DNA of 64,000 nucleotides from a virus, in IMG/VR virus record IMGVR_UViG_3300047564_001181, positions 31,187 to 95,186 of that record, one strand, 5' to 3'. A program made the translations under genes and the position numbers. Of this stretch, positions 1 through 7,199 are shown piece by piece. The notes below the pieces were generated by a model. That model ran no database searches and was not told where the DNA came from. It saw nothing but the letters and a program-made list of their open reading frames with translations. Every line of letters begins with the position of its first letter. Positions within the stretch are counted from its first letter, which is position 1.

Positions 1-141
1 TGGTAATCCTAAATTAATTAATCTATTATCTCTACCAATATTCATTACTAAATCAACATTTTTTCTACTTTTTACATCCGAGTGCTGTGGCACAAGAAGG
101 ATATCATCGAAGGACAAAGCCTTCTCAATATATTTTTTCAT
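1..141 (-). CDS. IMP dehydrogenase / GMP reductase family protein, N-terminal fragment cut by the window edge
   Basis: An ATG at 141 opens a frame that runs off the left edge (47 codons seen). The product reads ALSFDDILLVPQHSDV at residues 8-23 and then KSRKNVDL. This is the conserved opening of the IMPDH/GMP reductase barrel (compare the family pattern 'LTFDDVLLVP..S'). The enzymes act in guanine nucleotide synthesis or salvage. The catalytic cysteine loop lies outside the window, so IMPDH cannot be separated from GMP reductase. The gene starts 3 bp after the FkbM stop and is probably the next gene of the same leftward operon. Confidence 0.85.
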   Translation of the reverse strand, partial: MKKYIEKALSFDDILLVPQHSDVKSRKNVDLVMNIGRDNRLINLGLP

Positions 142-144
142 TAA

Positions 145-849
145 TTATCTATTCCAACATTCTGTGTTATTAATTGCTAATTCTTTATTAATCCAAATTT
201 GGTCTTCAATATCCCATCCCCATTCGTATGAAATATCGGCAAGATAGAAACCATTATCTTCCATAAATTTTTGGACTTCAAGGTTATTCCTATGGTTGTT
301 ATGTGTTGGCTTCTTTTCTGTTTCTAGGTGTAGTAACTTGACATTACGAAGGTTCTCTTTAAATCCCTGTAAAACTTGCCAACTATATCCTTCGGTATCA
401 ACCTTTACAATGTCAATAATTCCTTCTGTCAATCCAACAGAGTTGAGGAAAAAGTCCATAGTTAAAACAAATACTGGGATTTCTTCAATATGTCCTTGCA
501 AGTCTTGTTGGTTAGCAATCCTAGATGAATATAAAGACGAACACCCCTGATAGTCTTCTCTATCATGATTTACCTTCATGAACATATCTGTACCGTTAAA
601 GTCGGAGATTGCGTTCTGATAAACTTCCATAAAGCCATAAAACTTTTTAGTCTTCTCTACAGCACTAGGATTAGCATCAATTGCAATAAGTCTATTTACT
701 CTATCCTTCCCTAGTTTATTTGATAAATAAGCTAAATCATGACCGTCACGAGTTCCAACATCAATAAGAATCTTTGCACCTTCACCAAAGAACTTTCTAA
801 AGTTAGTTACTACTGGTTCTAATGGATTTACATTAACTAGATGTCCCAC
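145..849 (-). CDS. FkbM family methyltransferase
   Basis: A 234-residue protein with a Rossmann methyltransferase fold. SAM-binding motif I is IDVGTRDG at residues 29-36, an acidic residue follows strand 2 (AIDANPS, about 56-62), and the FkbM-typical KVDTEG lies at 149-154. FkbM proteins O-methylate sugars or other small hydroxylated groups. The start overlaps the end of the upstream glycosyltransferase by 17 bp, so the two are probably translated together. Together they suggest synthesis of a methylated glycan, on either the host surface or the virion; the target is not visible from sequence. Confidence 0.85.
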   Translation of the reverse strand: MGHLVNVNPLEPVVTNFRKFFGEGAKILIDVGTRDGHDLAYLSNKLGKDRVNRLIAIDANPSAVEKTKKFYGFMEVYQNAISDFNGTDMFMKVNHDREDYQGCSSLYSSRIANQQDLQGHIEEIPVFVLTMDFFLNSVGLTEGIIDIVKVDTEGYSWQVLQGFKENLRNVKLLHLETEKKPTHNNHRNNLEVQKFMEDNGFYLADISYEWGWDIEDQIWINKELAINNTECWNR

Positions 850-1999
850 TAATACCCCTTAAATAATCTTTCAATGTTTCTGTTGTACCTTTCCAAGTTA
901 ATCTCTCTGAACCTTGTCTATGTATAGTTGGAATTTTAAACCTGCAAGCCTCCGCCACAAACTCTTTGAATTGAGATTCTGAATCTGTAACTCTAACAAA
1001 ATCTGCTAAAGCAAAGTCCTCAAACCCTCTAAATGAAACAGATGTACCCACCACTGGTCTTCCAGATACAAGTGCTTCTGCTGTTTTTAGATTTGAGCCG
1101 CCGCCATATGGAATAGGAAGTGCAATAACATTTGCAGACTCAAGTAGTTGATTTAATTCTTTATCTGTACGCTTTCCAAGAAAACGAATTGTAGTGTCGT
1201 GATACTCGTTTCTTTCTGGACCTAATTTTCCACGAAGACCATCACACATTGTGCCAACAAAGATTAAATCTGTATGGTCTGGTAGCCAATCAACCGCATT
1301 ATAAAGATACTTGATTGAACCTTCAATGTTTGGTGGATGTCCAGAACCTACAACAAGAGCATAGGTATGTGCAGATTTAACATCGCTTAGACTGGCATTA
1401 GTTCCATTATTAACTGCAACTACATTTTTAGCACCATTTTTTCTAAACCATTCAGCATCTCGTTCTGTAACACAAATAACCAAATCTGAATTTTCAGCAA
1501 TTTCAATTTCAGTATCTTCTAGAAAATCAATTGCTGCATTCATATGCTTTGGCTCAAGACCTTCTAATAGTTCTGGCTTTAACATAAACTCGATATTGTG
1601 ACTAGAATGAATAACCTTAACTTCTGGATAACGCTTCTTTAGCTTCTTTACTTCAGTCCACATCCAAGGATGGTCGAATATGATAGCGTCTGGAACTCCA
1701 TTCAAGAATCCCTCTATTCCCATATCCTTAAATAGCATAGCAATATCATCTAATTGAGGATGATTACTCTTCATAAACTCTGGCATAGGAAGCCAGGCAA
1801 AATGCAAATTATTGCAATTAACTACATAGGAATTAGGAAATACTTCCTTGACTGCCTTACTAATTTCTCTAGACCTAATTGCACCACCCCACTCACCATC
1901 TGCAGGAAATGGAGATAGAGATACAATAGTTGCATCTTCTGGAAGACTAAACCCAGAATCTGAGTATGCCCTAATCTTTTTCATTATCAAATCTTTCAT
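833..1999 (-). CDS. glycosyltransferase, GT4/GT-B type
   Basis: A 388-residue GT-B-like protein. The N-terminal acceptor half contains a glycine-rich loop (EWGGAIRSRE, about 36-45) and HSSHNIEF at 131-138, common in GT4 enzymes. The C-terminal donor half has NLKTAEALVSGRPVVG, the nucleotide-sugar binding region; the first Glu of the EX7E motif is replaced, as in some GT4 members. An alternative start exists at residue 6. The upstream 57-residue gene ends inside this one (29 bp overlap). The sugar and acceptor are unknown. The FkbM methyltransferase downstream is a likely partner. Confidence 0.85.
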   Translation of the reverse strand: MKDLIMKKIRAYSDSGFSLPEDATIVSLSPFPADGEWGGAIRSREISKAVKEVFPNSYVVNCNNLHFAWLPMPEFMKSNHPQLDDIAMLFKDMGIEGFLNGVPDAIIFDHPWMWTEVKKLKKRYPEVKVIHSSHNIEFMLKPELLEGLEPKHMNAAIDFLEDTEIEIAENSDLVICVTERDAEWFRKNGAKNVVAVNNGTNASLSDVKSAHTYALVVGSGHPPNIEGSIKYLYNAVDWLPDHTDLIFVGTMCDGLRGKLGPERNEYHDTTIRFLGKRTDKELNQLLESANVIALPIPYGGGSNLKTAEALVSGRPVVGTSVSFRGFEDFALADFVRVTDSESQFKEFVAEACRFKIPTIHRQGSERLTWKGTTETLKDYLRGISGTSS

Positions 2000-2144
2000 A
2001 CTCTGAAAATTCTGTATGTTCTAAATATTCTTCATGAACAATTCCATCTTTTTCCCAAGTAACAAGCGAGAAAAAAGTACCATGCTGAATAACAGTTCCA
2101 ATACAACTATCATCAAATATCCAGACTTTATCTCCAGAACTCAT
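1971..2144 (-). CDS. small acidic hypothetical protein (57 aa)
   Basis: A short gene, easily missed. Its ATG overlaps the TGA of the upstream 89-residue gene as ATGA (2141-2144), and it ends 29 bp inside the glycosyltransferase gene. The product starts MSSGDKVWIFDD and has a compact, beta-rich, SH3-like look (GTVIQHGTFFSLVTW) with an acidic C-terminus (EEYLEHTEFSEYERFDNEKD). The coupling and the otherwise uncovered gap support a real gene. No function is recognised. Confidence 0.65.
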   Translation of the reverse strand: MSSGDKVWIFDDSCIGTVIQHGTFFSLVTWEKDGIVHEEYLEHTEFSEYERFDNEKD

Positions 2145-2410
2145 CTCATTCCCCTTCCAGGTGGGTCTCCAACAGCACCATCAAAGTATACCTTAGTTGC
2201 TCCCATAGACAAAAGAATATTTCTTAACCTATGTAAGTATTCAATGATTGAAACCTTTTGTCCATCCGACAAAGCCATGATTTGATTCTCATATACCCTA
2301 ATGGCAATGTAGTCAGGAAACTCTACGAAATCAACTGCTAATCCAGAATAAGGTGGCTTAACCGTTCTAACGGCAGTCATCATTTCTGGGGTATACTTAT
2401 GCTTCTTCAC
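2141..2410 (-). CDS. hypothetical protein (89 aa)
   Basis: An 89-residue protein that overlaps the end of the WhiB gene by 14 bp and is joined to the next small gene by ATGA. It contains an alternating beta stretch (LAVDFVEFPDYIAIRVYENQ) and then an amphipathic helix (KVSIIEYLHRLRNILLSMG). This resembles many small phage accessory proteins, but I do not recognise a family. Its position directly after the WhiB gene implies co-transcription from the promoter at 3305-3333. Confidence 0.7.
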   Translation of the reverse strand: MKKHKYTPEMMTAVRTVKPPYSGLAVDFVEFPDYIAIRVYENQIMALSDGQKVSIIEYLHRLRNILLSMGATKVYFDGAVGDPPGRGMR

Positions 2411-2699
2411 TCTGTACCGCTGCTAAAATTTCTTCCCATATTTCTTGTGTTTTATGTGCATTGCGAGATTTGCTTATTTCTCCATCAACAAAATACACAC
2501 CGCCAAATACGCCGTTAGCCCGATAAGGCTCTTGCATTTGGGTAGCATACTCAAAGCAGTCTTTAATGACTGGGCAATGTAAGCATACTGTTGTGTCAAT
2601 TGTAAGTGCAAGCTTTGGGTCTTCTTCATATTTTTCAAAAAATAAGTTAACATCTAGACCTGCACATTTAGCTTTTTTTCTCCACTCATCATCGAACAT
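2397..2699 (-). CDS. WhiB family transcriptional regulator
   Basis: The four cysteines of the WhiB iron-sulfur site are present in this 100-residue form: C12, C39, C42 (CLHC) and C48. The G(V/I)xGG turn follows as GVFGG at 63-67, with a basic/acidic helical tail. WhiB proteins are found in Actinobacteria and their phages, bind a [4Fe-4S] cluster and act on the primary sigma factor. The frame stays open to 2807, but that would overlap the upstream gene by 119 bp and add residues foreign to the family. A GGAAGG lies upstream of the ATG at 2699. The gene is a strong host indicator. Confidence 0.9.
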   Translation of the reverse strand: MFDDEWRKKAKCAGLDVNLFFEKYEEDPKLALTIDTTVCLHCPVIKDCFEYATQMQEPYRANGVFGGVYFVDGEISKSRNAHKTQEIWEEILAAVQSEEA

Positions 2700-2898
2700 A
2701 TCTTTGCGGAACCTTCCAGCCATCACTGTCTGGAGAGAATCGCTTTTCAAAACCCCAACGGTTTTTATATCTAACCCCACGCTTATCATATTCTGCGTTG
2801 GCATCAAACTTAAAGTCTACGATATCCCAGCCATCCCAATGCAAGAACTTATTGTTCTTGACAACATTGTGTGCTTGTTCGTAATTAATTGTAATCAT
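2689..2898 (-). CDS. hypothetical protein (69 aa)
   Basis: A 69-residue protein rich in Trp, Tyr, Phe and Asp (HWDGWDIVDFKFDANAEY). It follows the SLOG-like gene by 12 bp and overlaps the WhiB start by 11 bp. The second half (GVRYKNRWGFEKRFSPDSDGW) is basic and aromatic. No known family is recognised. The tight spacing in a co-directional operon is the main support. Confidence 0.7.
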   Translation of the reverse strand: MITINYEQAHNVVKNNKFLHWDGWDIVDFKFDANAEYDKRGVRYKNRWGFEKRFSPDSDGWKVPQRYVR

Positions 2899-2910
2899 TT
2901 TATCTTTCTG

Positions 2911-3279
2911 TTAGTATTTATAAATTGCTGTTTTAACGCCGAATCCATCTGCTTTATGAATCAGAGAATCCCAGGACATAATGATATCATCTTTGTTGGC
3001 AAATAACAAGACCTCGTTGATATCATGTTTTTCAAAGTTGCTCATAATATCATTATACGCAACCTTAGAAAACTTAATTTTAATTTTCTTTTGCTTAAAA
3101 TACTGTTGAGTTTTATTACAAAACTCCGCAGTAAAACTATTAACCTTGTACGGACCAGCAGTGAGCAATTCAACTGTTTTAGTTGCATCATTTATTTGAC
3201 TATCAATTGCTACTACTATTCCACGCATGAATGTATTATAGTCATCAAACTTATGACTACCATAAACAAGAATTTTCAC
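2911..3279 (-). CDS. SLOG/YspA-like nucleotide-binding Rossmann protein
   Basis: A 122-residue protein starting with GTG. It opens with ILVYGSHKFDDY, a strand then a glycine turn then a basic residue, as in YspA/cpYpsA-related SLOG proteins. Alternating strands and helices follow, including VLLFANKDD. SLOG domains bind nucleotide-like ligands and often sit in phage or defence operons. The gene is first behind a near-consensus promoter (3305-3333) and has a GAAAGG ribosome site. The family call rests on the opening motif and the overall pattern, so it is tentative. Confidence 0.5.
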   Translation of the reverse strand: MKILVYGSHKFDDYNTFMRGIVVAIDSQINDATKTVELLTAGPYKVNSFTAEFCNKTQQYFKQKKIKIKFSKVAYNDIMSNFEKHDINEVLLFANKDDIIMSWDSLIHKADGFGVKTAIYKY

Positions 3280-3304
3280 TTTCTTACCTTTCGATTAGGT
3301 ATAA

Positions 3305-3333
3305 ATTATATCAATTTATAATGATATTGTCAA
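3305..3333 (-). promoter_or_regulatory. consensus sigma-70-type promoter
   Basis: On the minus strand TTGACA (3328-3333) and TATAAT (3305-3310) are separated by exactly 17 bp. The 5' leader to the GTG at 3279 is about 20 nt and contains GAAAGG. It should drive the left-end operon (SLOG-like, WhiB, glycosyltransferase, FkbM, IMPDH/GMPR). It overlaps the stop codon of the last fibre-cluster gene. Confidence 0.85.
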
Positions 3334-3509
3334 GGGGTTTCTGGTGCTGACCATACACCATCAATTAAAATCCAGCCGATATTCATACCTTCTGGAGAAG
3401 ATTCATATTCAATTGCAGATAAACCTGTAACTTCTTCTGCAATTTCTTTTGTATCAGCTAGGATGAAGTTCACAATTTGTGAGCCATTAGAAATAAAATA
3501 ACTAGGCAT
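3330..3509 (-). CDS. small tail-cluster protein (59 aa)
   Basis: A short gene whose ATG shares one base with the stop of the glycine-rich fibre gene (TAATG at 3509). The product begins MPSYFISNGSQIVNF and ends GWILIDGVWSAPETP. The ending 'W..dg.w..p' recalls small fibre-associated proteins. The neighbouring 102-residue gene at 5551-5859 has a similar aromatic/proline character. The coupling implies a partner role, for example chaperone or tip, for the fibre gene before it. No function is proven. Confidence 0.7.
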   Translation of the reverse strand: MPSYFISNGSQIVNFILADTKEIAEEVTGLSAIEYESSPEGMNIGWILIDGVWSAPETP

Positions 3510-4405
3510 TATACATCTCCTGTGTTAGTAGAAGGATATGCTCTACCAGAACCCCAAATAATTCTAACAGCTCCAGATGCTCCACCTAAAGCACCAGTTG
3601 AAGGGGCAGAATTGTCATCAATAGCACCGCCACCTCCGCCATAGAGACCTCCTCTACCAGAAGTAGTAACAGTCCCACCAAGAGTTCCACTATCACCACC
3701 AGAACCACCTCCGCCACCATTTGCAGTAGTTCCACTTCCAGTGCCAGCAGTTCCAGCAGTTCCTCCAAGACCAGACGAGCCTTCTCCTAAAAGACCGACA
3801 CCACCGCCGCCTCCTGAATCTGCTCCATCTGAACCACCTCCGCCAGCTCCGCCGCCAGAACCAGGGTCTCCATTTACTCCAGTAGTTGATGGTGAAACTC
3901 TACCATTTCCACCATTACCAGAATATCCACCAGCACCTCCACCACCTCCTGGGTTAGTTGTGTCAGCTTCAGAACCGCCACCATTTCCACCACCTATAGT
4001 GCCACCAACAGAAGAGCCAGTTCCACCAGAAATAGTTCCAGAACCAGAGGTTCCTCCAGTTCCGCCACCTGCAGTTAGTAATGGTGTGCCTCCTCTGGAT
4101 ATTGAAGAATCCCCACCAGATGTTGCAACAGAAACGGCTCTTACTCCGCCAGCACCAACAGTAACACTTAAAGATTCTCCAGGAGTTACAGATAAAGATG
4201 TTATATATCTAAGACCTCCACCGCCACCGCCTTTTGCACCTCCAGTGTTATAAACTCCACCTCCACCACCACCTACACATACTGCAGAAATAGATGTTAC
4301 GCCTGTTGGTACAGTAAATGTTCCAGATGTTGTAAATACTTGCTGACCTGATGGACCGCCACCAGACTCAAAGTAGCTAGATGAAATTGTTCCAATAATT
4401 GGCAT
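3509..4405 (-). CDS. glycine-rich tail fibre / adhesin protein
   Basis: A 298-residue protein that is mostly glycine. A short N-terminal segment leads to a strand-rich stretch (FTTSGTFTVPTGVTSISAV) and then long GGGGG runs broken by S, T, N and A. This is the layout of the glycine-rich domain in phage tail proteins. Such segments can pack as polyglycine-II helices, as in the T-even phage S16 gp38 adhesin, so receptor contact is plausible. The start at 4405 is chosen because it shares a TAATG with the upstream gene; the frame is open 30 bp further. The 5856-7187 protein is a paralogue in its C-terminal part. Confidence 0.8.
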   Translation of the reverse strand: MPIIGTISSSYFESGGGPSGQQVFTTSGTFTVPTGVTSISAVCVGGGGGGVYNTGGAKGGGGGGLRYITSLSVTPGESLSVTVGAGGVRAVSVATSGGDSSISRGGTPLLTAGGGTGGTSGSGTISGGTGSSVGGTIGGGNGGGSEADTTNPGGGGGAGGYSGNGGNGRVSPSTTGVNGDPGSGGGAGGGGSDGADSGGGGGVGLLGEGSSGLGGTAGTAGTGSGTTANGGGGGSGGDSGTLGGTVTTSGRGGLYGGGGGAIDDNSAPSTGALGGASGAVRIIWGSGRAYPSTNTGDV

Positions 4406-5520
4406 TATGCACTCAAATCTCCGAGTAGTAGCCATGAATCAGTTCCGATTTTAACAAGAGTGGCAGATGAATATGCGGCTCTAAAGTTTTTTCCTGGGGT
4501 TGCGTTAACAGTAACACCTACAGATTGTGTAACAGACGCACCAGTAGTTAATGCTACAAGGTTAATCTGTGTGCCAATTGGATATGGAACTACTGAGTTA
4601 AGTGGAACAGTAAAAGCAAAAGCACCGTTCATCTGAACTAAAGTATTTGCATCTGCTGCAGCCAATGTATACGCACCAGTTTTAGCAGTTGTGTTAACTC
4701 TAAATGTTGGAACCAATGTAAGGTTTGTGCCGTCTCCAATATATCCATGATGATATGTTGTATCCCAAGCTATTCTACCGTCAGATGTGCTTGAGGTTGT
4801 GCTTAAAGTTAAAGTTGGGGTAGTAATAGTTGGAGAAGAACCTGTAATATATGCACCACTAACAGCAATTGTAATTGTGTCTGTGCTTGCATCTCCAGTA
4901 ACAGAAATACCAGTTCCACCAGACAATGTTAATGTATCTGTAGAACTCTCTGCCTCAACATTGCTTCCAGAAGAAGGAACAATAATGGTAAATGAGTTTC
5001 CAGAGCCACCAGCACCTGTTGCATCACTTCCATTTATCCAGTTCGTTCCATCATATTTTAATACTTGACCAGAAGCAAGTGTGCCAGATGTGATAACAAC
5101 ATCTGAAAGATTGTCTAAAGTATGAGTGTGAGAAGTTGTAGAATATGATGCAGTGTCTAATTCCCAAGTATCTGCTGCAGTCTTTTTAAGAAAGCCAGAT
5201 GTTCCTGCTAATGCTTCAATTGCTTGAAGGTCTGCACCAGCAGAAAATGTCATTCTCTGATTTCCTTCATCCCATGAAATAACTAATCCAGAGCCTTGTC
5301 TAAACTCAATTGTATCGGTAACAGAATCGCTACCTATTAGTTGTAAGTCAGCACCGCTGGCATTAGTTGCACCTTCTAGATGGTATGTTGTATTAGCGTC
5401 TGTTAATGAATAACTATCAAGTTCTGTATCAATAGCTTCTGCTAGAGCTTGAAAATCCGCAGGAATATTTGGATTGTCAGAACTCGATGGGTACGGAAAC
5501 CCTTTAGTTGTTGTTGGCAT
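4405..5520 (-). CDS. tail fibre protein with repeated modules
   Basis: A 371-residue protein beginning MPTTTKGFPYPSSSDNPN, with FQALAEAIDTEL near residues 24-35, a common opening of actinophage fibre proteins. A LSDVVITSG..GQVLKYDGTNWI module around 137-163 is shared with two other fibre genes here. The final 65 residues, ending WLLLGDLSA, match the end of the 7200-9128 protein (NATPG.N.RA.YS.ATL.KI). It probably forms part of the host-binding apparatus. It has its own promoter (5540-5568) and an AAAGGAGAAG ribosome site. Confidence 0.8.
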   Translation of the reverse strand: MPTTTKGFPYPSSSDNPNIPADFQALAEAIDTELDSYSLTDANTTYHLEGATNASGADLQLIGSDSVTDTIEFRQGSGLVISWDEGNQRMTFSAGADLQAIEALAGTSGFLKKTAADTWELDTASYSTTSHTHTLDNLSDVVITSGTLASGQVLKYDGTNWINGSDATGAGGSGNSFTIIVPSSGSNVEAESSTDTLTLSGGTGISVTGDASTDTITIAVSGAYITGSSPTITTPTLTLSTTSSTSDGRIAWDTTYHHGYIGDGTNLTLVPTFRVNTTAKTGAYTLAAADANTLVQMNGAFAFTVPLNSVVPYPIGTQINLVALTTGASVTQSVGVTVNATPGKNFRAAYSSATLVKIGTDSWLLLGDLSA

Positions 5521-5539
5521 TACTTCTCCTTTTCACCTA

Positions 5540-5568
5540 ATTATACCTTATTATACTACCCGATTCAA
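5540..5568 (-). promoter_or_regulatory. putative promoter for the distal fibre genes
   Basis: TTGAAT (5563-5568) and TATAAT (5540-5545) on the minus strand are 17 bp apart. A second TATAAT-like hexamer lies within the spacer. It is positioned to transcribe 4405-5520 and the two genes after it. It lies over the end of the 102-residue gene. Confidence 0.55.
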
Positions 5569-5859
5569 GATATACTCGTGATATCCCTGTTCTCCATATA
5601 GGTCAGGAGACCAACCATAATAAATCTCTGGATTCATTTCTTCATCTGGTAGTTGATAATATACTTGATTTACTGAATCCCAGTGCCAACCAAGTCCTGG
5701 CATATATCCTAGATTACAGCAACATTCTACTTTATCTCCTTGCATCATCAATAATAAGTCTTGAAATATTGAGTCATCATGTTCATTAAATGTTCCAGTC
5801 CAAACAACAATGCCATTTTTAATAATAGCGTGTGGGTGACTATCTAAATGCTCTATCAT
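5551..5859 (-). CDS. hypothetical tail-cluster protein (102 aa)
   Basis: A 102-residue acidic protein. It begins with a short beta pattern (HAIIKNGIVVWTGTFNEHD) and then a Cys-rich segment (VECCCNLGYMPGLGWHWDS) followed by Tyr-rich sequence. The ATG overlaps the stop of the FN3/glycine-rich fibre gene as ATGA. 'Aiikng.VvntgtfneHd' patterns are common in small proteins beside phage fibres. A fibre accessory or assembly role is inferred only from position. Confidence 0.7.
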   Translation of the reverse strand: MIEHLDSHPHAIIKNGIVVWTGTFNEHDDSIFQDLLLMMQGDKVECCCNLGYMPGLGWHWDSVNQVYYQLPDEEMNPEIYYGWSPDLYGEQGYHEYILNRVV

Positions 5860-7187
5860 ACAGGATACCTCACAATTACCATTCCGCTACCTCCAGTTCC
5901 TCCAGTTCCAGAACTTGAGTTCAATCCAGCACCACCGTTTCCAGTATTTGATGTTCCAGAACCACCTCCAGAGATACTGCCACCAACACCAATTGTTCCA
6001 ACCGTTGTACCAGCAGCCCGATACCAAGTCGTATATGATGAACCAGTTGAGCCAATAGTTCCAGCAGCAATACCTGCACCACCACCAGCACCAGCACCAC
6101 CAGTTGTACCATTACCACCATTACCGCCCTGAGAACCAGTTCCACCACTTACTGTTCCTCCAGAGCTAGCACCAGCACCACCACCACAAGAGCCATTACC
6201 ACCTGCAGTAAAGTAGATTGCACCATAGCCTCCACCAGTTCTAGATGAACCATTAAATGAAGATGTTGAGCCAGCACTTCCGTTAACACCAGCACCACCA
6301 GAACCTCCATTGCCAACCACTACAGTATAGTTTCCAGCAGTTAAGGTTGTAGCGGCAACTGTGATAGAGTCGCTAGCCCCACCACCACCTCCACCACCAC
6401 CTGAACCAGTAGACCTAGCTCCTCCGCCTCCACCGCCAACTATTAGTGCTTCAACATTTGTTTGTGAAGCACCACTGACTGAAAGAGTTCCTCCGTTTGT
6501 AAACACATGATATTTGTATGAACCTTGTGTAAATGTTGAGTTTCCACCAGTAACTGTTGCAACAGGATTTGGTGTCACGGAAGCAGTTGCCGTAGATGCT
6601 GTTCCAGTTCCATTGGCATTAATTGCTGCAAGGGTAAATGTGTATGCAGTATTAGCTGTAAATGTACCAGTTACAGAAATAGGACTTGTAACATCAGTGC
6701 CACTGTAAGATAGCGATATCGATGGACTAGATACAATGTTATATCCAGTAATAGTTTTACCACCTGTATTTGGTGCTCCTGTCCAGGCAACGCTAACTGT
6801 TGTTGAGTTTGTTACAGTTGCAGTAACGCCAGTAGGAGCAGATGGTGTAGATGTAATTAAAACTGAAGATGAAGCAGAAGATGTTCCACTATTTCCAATT
6901 GCATTTGTAGCTCTAACTGTAAAAGTATGGTTTGTTCCAGATGGTGATGTGTCAAGACCTGTTACTGTTGTTGGTGACCCATTTAAATCACTCTGAGAAC
7001 CGCCTGGAGAACCTGTAACTAAATAAGAACTTATTGGAAGTTTTCCATCGAATGGTTCTGTGTATGTTACGGTTGCAGAACCGTTGTCGTATGCTCTATT
7101 TGTTCCAACATCTGTTGCAGATGGAGCAGCTGGTGTATTTGGAACTGTTCTAGTTGAAGAAGGAACTGCTACTACTGGTAAAACCAT
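5856..7187 (-). CDS. tail fibre with fibronectin type III domains and glycine-rich C-terminus
   Basis: A 443-residue protein. Residues about 20-110 and 115-205 are two fibronectin type III-like repeats (NTPAAPSATDVG..., PSAPTGVTATVTNSTTVSVAW). The rest is glycine-rich (NVEALIVGGGGGG onwards) and ends VIVRYPV. FN3 repeats in phage tails are thought to give weak carbohydrate binding or to act as spacers. The glycine-rich half resembles the 3509-4405 protein. Start 7187 has GGAGTG upstream. Confidence 0.85.
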   Translation of the reverse strand: MVLPVVAVPSSTRTVPNTPAAPSATDVGTNRAYDNGSATVTYTEPFDGKLPISSYLVTGSPGGSQSDLNGSPTTVTGLDTSPSGTNHTFTVRATNAIGNSGTSSASSSVLITSTPSAPTGVTATVTNSTTVSVAWTGAPNTGGKTITGYNIVSSPSISLSYSGTDVTSPISVTGTFTANTAYTFTLAAINANGTGTASTATASVTPNPVATVTGGNSTFTQGSYKYHVFTNGGTLSVSGASQTNVEALIVGGGGGGARSTGSGGGGGGGGASDSITVAATTLTAGNYTVVVGNGGSGGAGVNGSAGSTSSFNGSSRTGGGYGAIYFTAGGNGSCGGGAGASSGGTVSGGTGSQGGNGGNGTTGGAGAGGGAGIAAGTIGSTGSSYTTWYRAAGTTVGTIGVGGSISGGGSGTSNTGNGGAGLNSSSGTGGTGGSGMVIVRYPV

Positions 7188-7199
7188 AACAAATCACTC

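Noticed and set aside
2700-2807. Longer WhiB start at 2807
   Set aside because: It adds 36 residues unlike WhiB, all overlapping the upstream gene.
3741-4253. Proline-rich plus-strand open frame
   Set aside because: It is the complement of the glycine-rich fibre gene (GGN read backwards gives proline codons), with no ribosome site.
5848-6132. Second proline-rich plus-strand frame
   Set aside because: Complement of the glycine-rich half of the FN3 fibre gene.
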